Part shown: one piece after another, positions 23,948 to 32,440 of the stretch
Position numbering within the stretch: the first letter of the stretch is position 1
How the letters are laid out: every line of letters begins with the position of its first letter
Assembly (NCBI GenBank): GCA_019638115.1
Contig: JAHBUK010000002.1
Span: 503,867 to 567,866 of the forward strand
Direction: 5' to 3'
DNA: 64,000 bases
DNA from: Flavobacteriales bacterium
Lineage (GTDB): Bacteria > Bacteroidota > Bacteroidia > Flavobacteriales_F > PHOS-HE28
Notes under the pieces: generated by a model
Seen by the model: only the letters and a program-made list of their open reading frames with translations
What the model was told of the DNA's origin: nothing
Database searches by the model: none
Translations under genes and position numbers: made by a program

Positions 23948-25275
23948 GGCTCAAGACTGTTGATCAAACGTGTACCGATCGCCTTACCCTGCATGTTCCC
24001 TTCCTGGATGCTGGGCATGTAGTGGATGCCTCCATAAAAGCGGCTCATGCTCACTTCCCACGCCGCTTCATGGAAGGAAGGGAAGTCCCGGACACCCAGC
24101 CCGAAGATCACTTCCGTGCTGTCCGTAAAGGCCAGATTGCCGCCGTACAGGTGGTCCAGTACCGTGGCAGCAGCGGCCGATACCACGCTGTGCCCGCTCG
24201 GGTATTCCGGGAAGGGCGGCGTTTGGATCAGGGAACTCCACTCCGGATCGATCAGTTCATTGATGTAAGTGATGGGGCGCACCACATCGGTCCTGAACTT
24301 CTCGTGCCAGCAGGAGATCAGGCCATCGAACATGGCGATGGCCGACAAGGTGTAGGCTTCGGTGGTCCGGAAGGTGTTGCTGCCCTGTTGGCGTGATACC
24401 TGGCTAACGATGTTGAGCCAATGCCCCGGGGGCGAGATGCGGTGCTCCTGTGTTACCAGATGGCCACGGTGGGTGCTGATGTTCGGGTTGTCATCCCAGT
24501 ACAGGGCGATGTGGCGCGTGCTATCGTTCAAAGCGAGGGAGGCATCGTACATCTCGCGCACCATGCTGTGGAATGGACTGCCTTGTTCGGCCGAGTAGGG
24601 GAGCATCGGATGCACCACATAGAGAGCAGCATCCTCCAAGAACAGCGGCCGGACCTTGTCCCAGTTGGGCTCCAAAGCCGGGGTATAATCGGGTGGCGTT
24701 TCACTCCAGGAGCCCGGACCGCCTTTGGCCATATGCCGGTCCATGGTGCGTGTTTCCACGTAGTTGTCGCGCAGCAGCCAGGCTTTCACGGCGGCGGTCA
24801 TATTCTTCGCCACCCGCTCCGAGGCATCCAGGGTGGAGGCGGGCATGCCTGCTTGACGGGCTTTGCTGCGGAAGCGCTCCGCCAACTCTTCCATGCGATG
24901 CTCGCTGAATACAACGATGCGAGCCGTGTGGCAGAAGGCAAGCAGCGCGGACAGTTCATCGTGCGCATCGCTGCGATCAATGCTTGGCAGGCTATCCAAT
25001 CCGTTCAGCACAGGAACCAGATCCAACAGGCTGTCCGGGTGGAATGCACGAAGGGTGAGGTAGTGCGCTAAGTGGGGATACACATAGACCCGGGATGCGA
25101 TCGGCGGATTGAAGGCATCCACCATGGCCACCTCCAGCAGTTCCCGGTTCGCAGCGCGCAGGTCCTCCGCACCGAAGGGTTGCGTTACCTTTTCTGAAGG
25201 CGGCTTACAGGCATGCAGGAACAGGATGCAGAGAACAGGTGCCAGAACGTGCGCACTGAATAGCTGACGGACCAT
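23944..25275 (-). CDS. vanadium-dependent haloperoxidase-like lipoprotein (PAP2 family)
   Basis: 443 residues from ATG 25275. 'LAPVLCILFLHACKPPS' is a lipoprotein signal. The phosphate/vanadate pocket motifs of the PAP2 superfamily are present: 'PPFPEYPSGHSVVSAAAATVL' with the catalytic SGH, and 'RFYGGIHYMPSIQEGNMQGKAIG' with the late Arg and His. Helical regions such as 'SNTFRTTEAYTLSAIAMFDGLISCWHEKFRTDVVRPITYIN' fit the vanadium haloperoxidase branch. Whether it oxidises halides or acts as an acid phosphatase cannot be read from the sequence. It is translationally coupled to the ASPIC/UnbV gene. Confidence 0.9.
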   Translation of the reverse strand: MVRQLFSAHVLAPVLCILFLHACKPPSEKVTQPFGAEDLRAANRELLEVAMVDAFNPPIASRVYVYPHLAHYLTLRAFHPDSLLDLVPVLNGLDSLPSIDRSDAHDELSALLAFCHTARIVVFSEHRMEELAERFRSKARQAGMPASTLDASERVAKNMTAAVKAWLLRDNYVETRTMDRHMAKGGPGSWSETPPDYTPALEPNWDKVRPLFLEDAALYVVHPMLPYSAEQGSPFHSMVREMYDASLALNDSTRHIALYWDDNPNISTHRGHLVTQEHRISPPGHWLNIVSQVSRQQGSNTFRTTEAYTLSAIAMFDGLISCWHEKFRTDVVRPITYINELIDPEWSSLIQTPPFPEYPSGHSVVSAAAATVLDHLYGGNLAFTDSTEVIFGLGVRDFPSFHEAAWEVSMSRFYGGIHYMPSIQEGNMQGKAIGTRLINSLEP

Positions 25276-25388
25276 GGCGAAAGGATCATGATGTGTTACC
25301 GGAAATGTCCCCGACATCCACCACACCCTTGGCACCGGTCGATCCATCCTTGGAACAGCTCGCTCCTATGCCATGCCCTCGATAGGTC

Positions 25389-25396
25389 CGAATATA
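25389..25396 (-). promoter_or_regulatory. -7 box (TATATTCG) upstream of the haloperoxidase operon
   Basis: TATATTCG on the minus strand, about 113 bases before the ATG at 25275. It is the best promoter candidate for the haloperoxidase, ASPIC/UnbV and GCS2 genes. Confidence 0.5.
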
Positions 25397-25481
25397 GCAA
25401 TAGGGCCATGCGGCCGCCAGTCCGCCTCTCTCAGTGACAGGACTTTCGGGCACCACTCAAGGGTGCTTCATCCAGTGGCCG

Positions 25482-26009
25482 CTACTTGCGCAAACCCTCC
25501 AGCAGGTTGGCCTCCACGGCGTAGACCTCACGCGCATCGGGGAGGTTCACGTAGGTCCAAACGCCCACCTTACCCGGCGCAAAGGTGTTGCTGCCCAGGT
25601 TCAGGTCTTTGGTGCGGCCATCCACATCGATGAAGGTGATGCGGCACAGCGTGCTGTCGGTCAGTGAATAACGCTCACCCAGCAGGCGGATCATGCCCAT
25701 GTCGCGCTTCACTTTCAAGCGTTGATAGCGCTCCAGCAGTTCATTGGCGTGGTTCGTTGCGGTGGTGGAAAGGGGAGAAGGCACGCTGTGTATCCAGATC
25801 GCACCCTGCCGCTGATAGCTGAAGTCGTTCGCTGGATCATGACGGTCCTCGAAGCGGATACCGACCACTGATGCGGTATCCAGTTCCAACACATAGGTGA
25901 GCGGTTCCACGCTGTTGGTTCGCAGCCCGAAACGATTGCCCAGTACGAACAGGAGCACGATCGACAGCGCCGCGATGATCAGGGCCTTGGTGGAGGTGCT
26001 CAACTTCAT
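25482..26009 (-). CDS. membrane-anchored protein, DUF4340-like
   Basis: 175 residues. One N-terminal membrane segment ('ALIIAALSIVLLFVLGN') is followed by a beta-rich domain: 'VLELDTASVVGIRFEDR', 'SYQRQGAIWI', 'LLERYQRLKVKRDMG', 'YSLTDSTLCRITFIDVDGRTKDLNLGS' and 'WTYVNLPDAREVYAVEANLLEGLRK'. The final segment resembles DUF4340 proteins, which in other bacteria accompany Gld-type ABC transporters; no such genes are next to it here. The domain should be periplasmic. It follows a TPR-like gene after 34 bases on the same strand. Confidence 0.65.
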   Translation of the reverse strand: MKLSTSTKALIIAALSIVLLFVLGNRFGLRTNSVEPLTYVLELDTASVVGIRFEDRHDPANDFSYQRQGAIWIHSVPSPLSTTATNHANELLERYQRLKVKRDMGMIRLLGERYSLTDSTLCRITFIDVDGRTKDLNLGSNTFAPGKVGVWTYVNLPDAREVYAVEANLLEGLRK

Positions 26010-26043
26010 GCCGCGAAGCTATTCGGTGTAGCCTGCTCTTGGT

Positions 26044-28383
26044 TCAGCGGTAGCGGGCCACGAAGTCGGCATAACCCCGGCACTCCAATATGTCCCGGTA
26101 GGCTTCCTGGCTTTTACGATCCTTCAGGTGCCTATGGTACGGGCTCTCCCACGCGGACCATTCCGGTTCGCTCCGGTCCATATAGATCTGCCAGTTCCAT
26201 GCGCAGCGCGCTGCATTGCGCACGGCCAAGGCCTTCAGCACCGGATCCTTGGCGTCGATGGCCTTTTCGTAGTGGTCTCTGGCACGCGCGCAGCCGTAGT
26301 AGTCATCGTCCCCGGGCGCGCCGTATTCCACCTCGCGCCAACCGTCCATTTCATGGATGCTCCACGCGATCCGGCTCATGATCCAGTACTTGCCGTGCCA
26401 GCTCATGTTGTAGTAGGCGTTGCCCAGCAGGTAGTGGTTCAAGGCGCGCTTCCTCGGGTCGCGGTCGGCTTCGCGGTGCAGCGCCAGCATGCGCTCCACG
26501 ATCGTGCGCTTGTTGTAGCGCATGCTGTCTTCCTTGCGGTAGTTGTAAGGGTCGTGGATGTTCAGTTGGAACGGGTCATCATCCGCGAACATGGCGTAGG
26601 GATAGCTGCTCCAGAATTCGTCCGGGATCTGGCGGTAGGCGGCCACGGCCTCCTCTAAACGGTTCTCGCGCAGGTACCACATGCCCTTGTAGTCCAGCAG
26701 TTTTTCGCGGGTGAGGTCGTTATCCTTGAAATGCTCCTCGGTGCGTTCCCAGCCATCCGGCCGCTCATCGGTGGCGGTGAGGTAGCGCTCAAAGGGCGTC
26801 TTGTCCTTCTTGTCCAGCAGGGCGATCATGCGATCGTAGTCCGAGGGTGTTGCCTTCTCGAAAGCCACGTGACGGGCGTTCTTGCTGTACCACACTGGAA
26901 GCATGGTCCCGTACATGCGGTTGCTGCGCGCCAGCAGGAACACGCCTTCGGGTAGTTCTCCGCGGTCGATGAGCTTCTTGCCCAAGTACAGGTGAAGCTG
27001 CCCCAACAGCTCATTGCGCTGCACTGCCAGATCGGGCGCGGTGTTCAGCAGTTCCACCAGGGCGAGCACATCGTTGCGGGTGGCATCGGTAAGCTTCCTG
27101 GCAGCCATGGTGCCGCAGAGTATCCGCACCAAGCGGGCTTGTGCGCGCACTGCTGCTGGTGCGGAAGGTTCCTTGTCCACTTCCGTCAATGTGCGGATTG
27201 CGCTAACGAAGTCGCCGGACACGAAGCTCAGGTGGCCGTGCAGTAGCTCCAGGTAGGTACGCTGCGCTGCATCGAACTGTGGAGCGATGCGGGTGATGAA
27301 GGTCTGCACTTCCTTCAGGTAGTCCAGGTCCACACGCAGTACGTCGGCAGGGCTGAGTCCTTCGGGCTCATCGTGCCATTGGCGGATGGCCGCACCAAGG
27401 TCGGTGAGCGTGGTGGTGAGCAGCCAATCCTCCAGCTTGTTCACTTCGCGGGTGAGTAGCAGGGGCAGGTGCTGGTTGCCGGGGTCCCACGCGGCAATGC
27501 GCTCCAGGTCCTCCAGTGCCCGGCCGGGATGTTGCAGGTCGCGCATCACCATCAAGTTCGCGCGGTGCTTGTCGTCCTTCGCCATGCCGAGGTAGTCCTC
27601 CACTTCGCGACTTGCGAAGAGCTGCACCATGCGGAACTGCTTGTCCGGAGCCCGGTCGAAGAGCTCCGCGAAAGCCAGGTCGCGCTCGGCGTTGGGCAGC
27701 ATGCCGGCCAGGTAGAAAGCGGCCGCGCCCTCCATCCAGCTCATGCCGCGCAGGGGGGCGAGGTGCTGCTCGTACACCGGTCGGGCGTTGAGGTTCGGAC
27801 GCTGCGGGTCCTGACCATGGTGGGCCAGGCGCACCAACTGGAAGGCAAGTCGAGCGCGCAGTTGCGGATGTTGTGCGGCCTTCAGCATCTGCTCACCATC
27901 CTTCCACGCCTTGCGGATGCCATCACCGTCGTGTTCAATGAAGCCCCAGGGATCCTCGCTGTTCACCAATTGCTCGCAGCGCTTGGCGAAGGCGATGAAC
28001 TCCGGCCAGCCGCCCTTCATCCGGGCCAGGCGCTTCAGGAAGTCATTGCGCAGGAAGAGCTCGATCTGTTGCTCGAAATAGTCGGTTGGAGCGATGCCAT
28101 AGAGGATGGCCGCTATGTCATCCCTTGGCACATCCTTGCCCACCACGGCCTGCCACTCGTCCAGGTTCGCCTCGTACGGCAGTGTGGTGATCTCGTGGTA
28201 ATCTGGACCATAGAGCACATTGGTGGTGAAGTAGAAGGCATGCAGCGGCCGCGATCCTGCCAGTTCGGGTTGGAATAACCAAAAGCGGTATTCCTCCGAG
28301 ATCCAGCCCCAGCCGCAGCTGTTCAGCTGTGCAGGTTGCGCAACAAGCGCCAAGGCCGCGAGGTATGGAAGGATGCGATTCAT
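26044..28383 (-). CDS. large exported helical-repeat protein of unknown function
   Basis: 779 residues with a signal peptide (YLAALALVAQPAQLNS) followed directly by 'CGWGWISEEYRFWLFQPEL'. The middle is built of helical pairs resembling tetratricopeptide repeats ('FRMVQLFASREVEDYLGMAK', 'REKLLDYKGMWYLRENRLEEAVAAYRQIPDEFW', 'ALNHYLLGNAYYNMSWHGKYWIMSR'). I know of similar uncharacterised Bacteroidota proteins that start with a Cys-rich 'CAG/CGW' segment. No catalytic motif is evident. It overlaps the upstream gene by ATGA, so the two are probably partners. Confidence 0.75.
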   Translation of the reverse strand: MNRILPYLAALALVAQPAQLNSCGWGWISEEYRFWLFQPELAGSRPLHAFYFTTNVLYGPDYHEITTLPYEANLDEWQAVVGKDVPRDDIAAILYGIAPTDYFEQQIELFLRNDFLKRLARMKGGWPEFIAFAKRCEQLVNSEDPWGFIEHDGDGIRKAWKDGEQMLKAAQHPQLRARLAFQLVRLAHHGQDPQRPNLNARPVYEQHLAPLRGMSWMEGAAAFYLAGMLPNAERDLAFAELFDRAPDKQFRMVQLFASREVEDYLGMAKDDKHRANLMVMRDLQHPGRALEDLERIAAWDPGNQHLPLLLTREVNKLEDWLLTTTLTDLGAAIRQWHDEPEGLSPADVLRVDLDYLKEVQTFITRIAPQFDAAQRTYLELLHGHLSFVSGDFVSAIRTLTEVDKEPSAPAAVRAQARLVRILCGTMAARKLTDATRNDVLALVELLNTAPDLAVQRNELLGQLHLYLGKKLIDRGELPEGVFLLARSNRMYGTMLPVWYSKNARHVAFEKATPSDYDRMIALLDKKDKTPFERYLTATDERPDGWERTEEHFKDNDLTREKLLDYKGMWYLRENRLEEAVAAYRQIPDEFWSSYPYAMFADDDPFQLNIHDPYNYRKEDSMRYNKRTIVERMLALHREADRDPRKRALNHYLLGNAYYNMSWHGKYWIMSRIAWSIHEMDGWREVEYGAPGDDDYYGCARARDHYEKAIDAKDPVLKALAVRNAARCAWNWQIYMDRSEPEWSAWESPYHRHLKDRKSQEAYRDILECRGYADFVARYR

Positions 28384-29585
28384 GGACGCTTGCTGCGCTT
28401 GGGTTCGATCACGGGAACGTTATCAGGCAACGGCATCAGGACGGTTGTATCCAACACCACCTCTATGCCTTCTTCCACTTCGATCTCCACGTGGATCTCT
28501 TCCTCCACCTGGCCATGCCATCCGCGAATGCGACCGAATCCTGCGAAACCGGCACGCACATCGGCCTTTTCCAGCTGTTGGAAGGTGGCCGTGCCCAGTT
28601 CGAAGAAGGCCACCGCAAGCGTGTCGCTGTTCACGGCGCTGCGTGCCATGCGTACCACCTGTGCGATCACCTCAGGCGTCATGCGTTCCATGCGCACTTC
28701 ATCACCCAGGTGCAATTGGGGCAGTGCATTGTTGTCTTCCTTGGTCACTTGCATGGTGCCACGCGTGGGGCCGGTCAGCATGCCGGCGGTCATCGCCTTC
28801 TGCACTTGGTCATCGTGCAGGATGCCCAAGAACTTCCCATTGCGGAACTGCACGCCCCAGGAGAATGCAGGCAAGCCGATGTCCAAGGGAAGGGGGTAGG
28901 CTTTGGTGCCGTTGAAGTACGGCGCAGCGGTGGCCTCGTCGAAGATGGAGTTCACATCGCCCGGTTCGGTGATCTTGCCCACGTTGTAAGGCATCAGCAT
29001 GCCCCGGTCCGCGGGTGGGACGCCGGTCTTGCCGGGTTGCGCATACTGGTGCAGGCGGATGGTGGCGGTCAGTGGCACGTCCAGGCTGTCGTTCATGATC
29101 CGCGTAAGACGGAAGAAGCGGTCCTTGGTCTTGGCGCTCCAGTCGCAGTCCAGCATCACACCGTGGATGGTGCTCGGGCTTTCCATCCGCAGTTTGCGGA
29201 GCAGCTTGTGCGCCAACTCGTCCACCTCTTCATCGCTGATCTTCAGAAAGGTGTTGTTCGTGATGTAGATGCAGGGCACCAGTTCCACCTCGTCCGTCCA
29301 GTTGCCGCGCTTGCGACTGTAATTGCGCCATTGATAGGGAACGGGCACCACTGAAACGGGGTGCGCGCCATTGGCCGGGTTCCAGTCGATGTCCAGCAGC
29401 TTGTGGTACACGCGCTGTATGCCGTTACGCGTCACGGCCAGTTCTTCGTTGCCCTCCAACCAGGTCTTGTTCTTCCAACGGAAGGCCGAAGGGATCACCA
29501 CAGGATCTGGCGGAGTTGGGCGCAGGAACCCCCACGCGGCCAAAGGAAGGAAGAGCAAGGGCGACCAGCGCAGGAGGCGGAGCAT
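28380..29585 (-). CDS. exported protein of unknown function, possible TIM-barrel
   Basis: 401 residues with an N-terminal hydrophobic signal (LRWSPLLFLPLAAWGFL). The central part, 'IHGVMLDCDWSAKTKDRFFRLTRIMN', 'VPLTATIRLHQYAQPGKTGVPPADRGMLMPYNVGKI' and 'YPLPLDIGLPAFSWGVQFRNGKFLGIL', has the alternating strand-helix rhythm of a glycoside-hydrolase-like barrel, with acidic residues (DCDW) at a strand end. The fold assignment is inference. The C-terminus is Glu-rich. Its stop overlaps the start of the 779-residue helical-repeat protein, a pairing I believe recurs in Bacteroidota. Confidence 0.7.
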   Translation of the reverse strand: MLRLLRWSPLLFLPLAAWGFLRPTPPDPVVIPSAFRWKNKTWLEGNEELAVTRNGIQRVYHKLLDIDWNPANGAHPVSVVPVPYQWRNYSRKRGNWTDEVELVPCIYITNNTFLKISDEEVDELAHKLLRKLRMESPSTIHGVMLDCDWSAKTKDRFFRLTRIMNDSLDVPLTATIRLHQYAQPGKTGVPPADRGMLMPYNVGKITEPGDVNSIFDEATAAPYFNGTKAYPLPLDIGLPAFSWGVQFRNGKFLGILHDDQVQKAMTAGMLTGPTRGTMQVTKEDNNALPQLHLGDEVRMERMTPEVIAQVVRMARSAVNSDTLAVAFFELGTATFQQLEKADVRAGFAGFGRIRGWHGQVEEEIHVEIEVEEGIEVVLDTTVLMPLPDNVPVIEPKRSKRP

Positions 29586-29624
29586 GGGTGGCGGTTCAGG
29601 CAGAAGAACGCGATCGCGAAGGTG

Positions 29625-30305
29625 CTATTTCGTGCGGCGCGAAGGACTGTGGCCGGCCAATGCGCCGCTCACATCCAGCACGGCTTGATCGGTGCAGGCA
29701 TGTACACGCTCGCCGGGCAGCGGTTCGATCAGGTGCAGACCGGTGCCCATGCCGAAAGCAGGCAGCAGCCCGTTGCGCGCCCCGAACCAGAAGCAGGGCA
29801 GCCGCAAGCGCTGGCGGCCCATGCCTTTCAGCACCACGCCGGGGTGCAGGTGCCCGCCCAGGACATAGCCGCCCAGGTCGGCCGTGCCGTCGTGCGTGAA
29901 CACGAAGGGGCCTTCCTCCACGCTCTCATCGCACACGCGGATGCCCGCTTCCGCGTAGCGCCGGTCGGCCAGCACATCGTGGTTGCCGGGCACCAGGTGG
30001 ATGGCCTCCTGCTGTTGCGCGCACCATTCCGCAAAGGGCGCCCAAGCACTGTTGTGGCTGCTGTGGAAGAGGTCGCCCAGGATGATGAGCCGCTCGGGTT
30101 TGAAGGCGGCAAGCAGCCCGTCGAGCCGTTGCAGGGTGTGTGCATCGTGGCCTTCGGGAAGTGCCAGACCGCCCTTGCGCAGGTGGGCCGCCTTGCCCAG
30201 GTGCAGGTCGCTTACCACCAGCCAGCGCAGCCGCGGCCAGTAGAGCGCGCGGTGGGGGTGGAGCAGCAGCCGTTCCCCGGCGATGTCGATCTCGGCAGTG
30301 AGCAC
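29625..30305 (-). CDS. pdeM: ligase-associated DNA damage response endonuclease PdeM
   Basis: 226 residues, GTG start at 30305 supported by a box 4 bases upstream. It is a calcineurin-like metallophosphoesterase: 'LVVSDLHLGKAAHLRKGGLALPEG' (DxH), 'LIILGDLFHSS' (GD), 'HLVPGNHDV' (GNHD), 'FVFTHDG' and 'YVLGGHLHPGVVLKG' (GHxHP). The LRKGGLALP stretch is diagnostic of the ligase-associated phosphoesterase group. Its partners (helicase, ligase, exonuclease) lie 4 kb away on the same strand at 34160-39721, separated by three genes of unrelated type. Confidence 0.95.
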   Translation of the reverse strand: MLTAEIDIAGERLLLHPHRALYWPRLRWLVVSDLHLGKAAHLRKGGLALPEGHDAHTLQRLDGLLAAFKPERLIILGDLFHSSHNSAWAPFAEWCAQQQEAIHLVPGNHDVLADRRYAEAGIRVCDESVEEGPFVFTHDGTADLGGYVLGGHLHPGVVLKGMGRQRLRLPCFWFGARNGLLPAFGMGTGLHLIEPLPGERVHACTDQAVLDVSGALAGHSPSRRTK

Positions 30306-30309
30306 GTGC

Positions 30310-30317
30310 CGAAGGTA
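30310..30317 (-). promoter_or_regulatory. -7 box (TACCTTCG) 4 bases before the pdeM start
   Basis: TACCTTCG, GCAC, then the GTG start on the minus strand. It supports the GTG as start and predicts a leaderless pdeM mRNA separate from the rest of the repair cluster. Confidence 0.62.
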
Positions 30318-30335
30318 GGGGCAGAAGACTGGTAC

Positions 30336-31649
30336 CTACCGGGCCACCACCGGCACGCGCCAAACCTGCACGCCATCCACCGTACGCAGCAGGTACATCC
30401 CCGCAGGCAGGTCGTTGGGAAGCATAAGGATGCCATCCGCAGCGAGCCTCAGTTGGTGCAGCAAGGCACCGCGTGCATCACGCAGTTCGAGCCAAGTGCC
30501 CGGTGCAAGGCCAGCGGCCCACAAGGGAGCTCCGGCCAGTGCGGGTAGCGGCCACACGCGTACGCTGGTCGGTCCGTCCGCATCAAGCAGGCCCGTGCTG
30601 ATGTCCCCGAAAAGGTCCTCATACACATGCGCGAACTCATCGGCCACTGCGCAGCTCCCCACCGCATCCCAGTTGATGCTCCAGGTCATCAAGCCACGCA
30701 GGCCGGGATAGGTGGCCACGCGCTGGTAGCTGCCCGGCTGCGGACCCGTGCCACGCAGGTACTTCACGGCCTGCTCCACCACGGTGGGAGTTACGTCACC
30801 CCCACCGGCGGCCAGCGGACAAGCCGGCAATCCGATCGCTACTTTCTCAGCTGGCCATGGCGCAAAGAACCCTCCGCTCGTGTTGAAGCCCTGCAAGAGC
30901 GCTTCGGTCTGGCTCACGATGAAGTCGGCCGTGCCTTGCGTGTAGATGGCGCCGTCGATGCCGTACATGCTGCCGCTGTTGTAGAGTTGCACTTGCAGGA
31001 TGTCCAAGCGGTCGCGTAGCGCTTCGAGCATGGGCAGGTACGCGCCCCAGATGCCTCCGAAGGCGCTCATGCCGCCTTGTACGTAGGCCGTTTCCGGCGC
31101 GGCGGTGAGCATCATGGGCACCCCGTGGGTACTCTCGAACTGGTCGGCGATGGCGTGTACCGCATCGATGAAGCGGATGATGCGCGCATCCACGGGGTTG
31201 GCGATGGTGCCACCGGTGATGGCCACCGAAGCGCTTTCCAGGTCGATGTCCATGCCATCGAAGCCGTAAGTGCCGATGATGTCCAGCATGCTGGCCACGA
31301 ACTGGTCGCGCTCCGCATCGCTGTCCAGGTGGATGGTGCTCGTGGCGCCGCCGATGCTGATGAGCACTTTTCGGCCCTGCGCTTGGAGGGCTGCCACATC
31401 GGCAAGGAAGGTGGCTGGCGCGGTCTCCTGCGGGGCGAAGACCATGTCGTACGTGGTGCCGGGCGCGGGCAAGGCGAAGCTCACACACACCACGGTGTAG
31501 CGTTCATCCACTTGGGATAGCTCGAGGTAGGGCGCGCTGCCGTCGTTCCAGTTGTGCCAATAGCCGATGAGGTCGGTGCCTTGGGCGTGGCATGGCAAAC
31601 TGATCAAGAGGCTGGTCGCAACAAGTGCGGAAAGCAGTCGTGCGTGCAT
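30336..31649 (-). CDS. secreted GH18 chitinase-type glycoside hydrolase with T9SS domain
   Basis: 437 residues from ATG 31649 with signal peptide 'LVATSLLISLPCHAQ'. The GH18 barrel shows 'IGYWHNWN' (strand 1), 'KVLISIGG' (strand 3) and the catalytic 'DGMDIDLE' (131-138, acid E138). Further barrel strands are 'MMLTAAPET', 'ILQVQLYNSGS' and 'GLMTWSINWD'. The tail 'VRVWPLPALAGAPLWAAGL...LRDARGALLHQL...LPAGMYLLRTVDG' is a T9SS domain. It should cleave chitin or related beta-1,4-GlcNAc polymers outside the cell. It sits inside the interrupted DNA-repair set. Confidence 0.94.
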   Translation of the reverse strand: MHARLLSALVATSLLISLPCHAQGTDLIGYWHNWNDGSAPYLELSQVDERYTVVCVSFALPAPGTTYDMVFAPQETAPATFLADVAALQAQGRKVLISIGGATSTIHLDSDAERDQFVASMLDIIGTYGFDGMDIDLESASVAITGGTIANPVDARIIRFIDAVHAIADQFESTHGVPMMLTAAPETAYVQGGMSAFGGIWGAYLPMLEALRDRLDILQVQLYNSGSMYGIDGAIYTQGTADFIVSQTEALLQGFNTSGGFFAPWPAEKVAIGLPACPLAAGGGDVTPTVVEQAVKYLRGTGPQPGSYQRVATYPGLRGLMTWSINWDAVGSCAVADEFAHVYEDLFGDISTGLLDADGPTSVRVWPLPALAGAPLWAAGLAPGTWLELRDARGALLHQLRLAADGILMLPNDLPAGMYLLRTVDGVQVWRVPVVAR

Positions 31650-31938
31650 GGCGGTTGGTTTGAGCCGAAGATGCATTCTACATGGCGGCTGGCAGTAGCG
31701 CGCTGTGGCGATCCTTGGGTGGCTGAGCGGGCAGCTAACTCCTCAGAGCTCAGGCGGCGTTGCCACTTCGTGCTGGCGGGCTGACTGCTTCTGTGCGCCC
31801 CTATCCTTGCAGAACAGTGCATCTCCGCCTATCCACGCATGATCATTGCGCGGGAGTACATCAAACACGAGCGGGGGCGTGCAAGGTTGAGCGTGAGAAG
31901 CAGACCAAGCGCCTCGGGCTACTTGATCGGAACTGCCT

Positions 31939-32388
31939 TCAACGCTCGAAGGTGTACGTGCTTTTGAAGACCTCGAGCACCATACGCTCTTCAGTCAGCT
32001 CCTTCACCTTAAAGCGTCCGGCAAAGGAAGCCCCTCCAACGCCGCCCATACGGGTGGTGGAGAGAAAGAGCATGTTGTCCGGCAGCATGGTCCATGTGGC
32101 CTCAAAGCCAAAGTGCTCGCACTCGTCCGGCGCCGTAGCGGTCATATGCTTCACCTTGGTGCCATCGGCCAGGGGCGGTGCTGCCTCATTGCTGAAGCGC
32201 CAAACGGTGCGCGCATCGCAGTCCGTGAACTTCGGGCGACGCGCATCGTCGCTATATCCGGTGAAGCGCCATTCACCAACCGGGGAAGGACCAACGGTTG
32301 TGGTATCGCTACTGGCTTCGCTGCCACAGGCGTACAGGCCGAACATTAGGATGGTGGCAAGCATGCCAAAGAGGCTACTGGTCTTCAT
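31939..32388 (-). CDS. small lipoprotein, lipocalin-like
   Basis: 149 residues from ATG 32388 (a frame from 32412 has an extra 8 residues). 'LATILMFGLYACGSEAS' gives a lipobox Cys at about 21. The rest reads as a short beta barrel: 'VGEWRFTGYSDD', 'TVWRFSNE', 'FEATWTMLPDNMLFLSTT', 'FKVKELTEERMVLEV' and 'YTFER', the pattern of Bacteroidota lipocalin-like lipoproteins. It should be attached to the outer membrane. A TATCCTTG box lies 23 bases upstream (32412-32419). The 289 bases downstream (31650-31938) hold no gene that I can see. Confidence 0.8.
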   Translation of the reverse strand: MKTSSLFGMLATILMFGLYACGSEASSDTTTVGPSPVGEWRFTGYSDDARRPKFTDCDARTVWRFSNEAAPPLADGTKVKHMTATAPDECEHFGFEATWTMLPDNMLFLSTTRMGGVGGASFAGRFKVKELTEERMVLEVFKSTYTFER

Positions 32389-32440
32389 GATGGATCGATA
32401 TGTTGGTTCCACAAGGATAGAGCCTGGACCATGGCCACCC

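Noticed and set aside
31650..31938. A possible small gene or RNA between the chitinase and the lipoprotein
   Set aside because: No frame with coding character, no tRNA or rRNA fold and no repeat was found; only a promoter for the chitinase is expected there.
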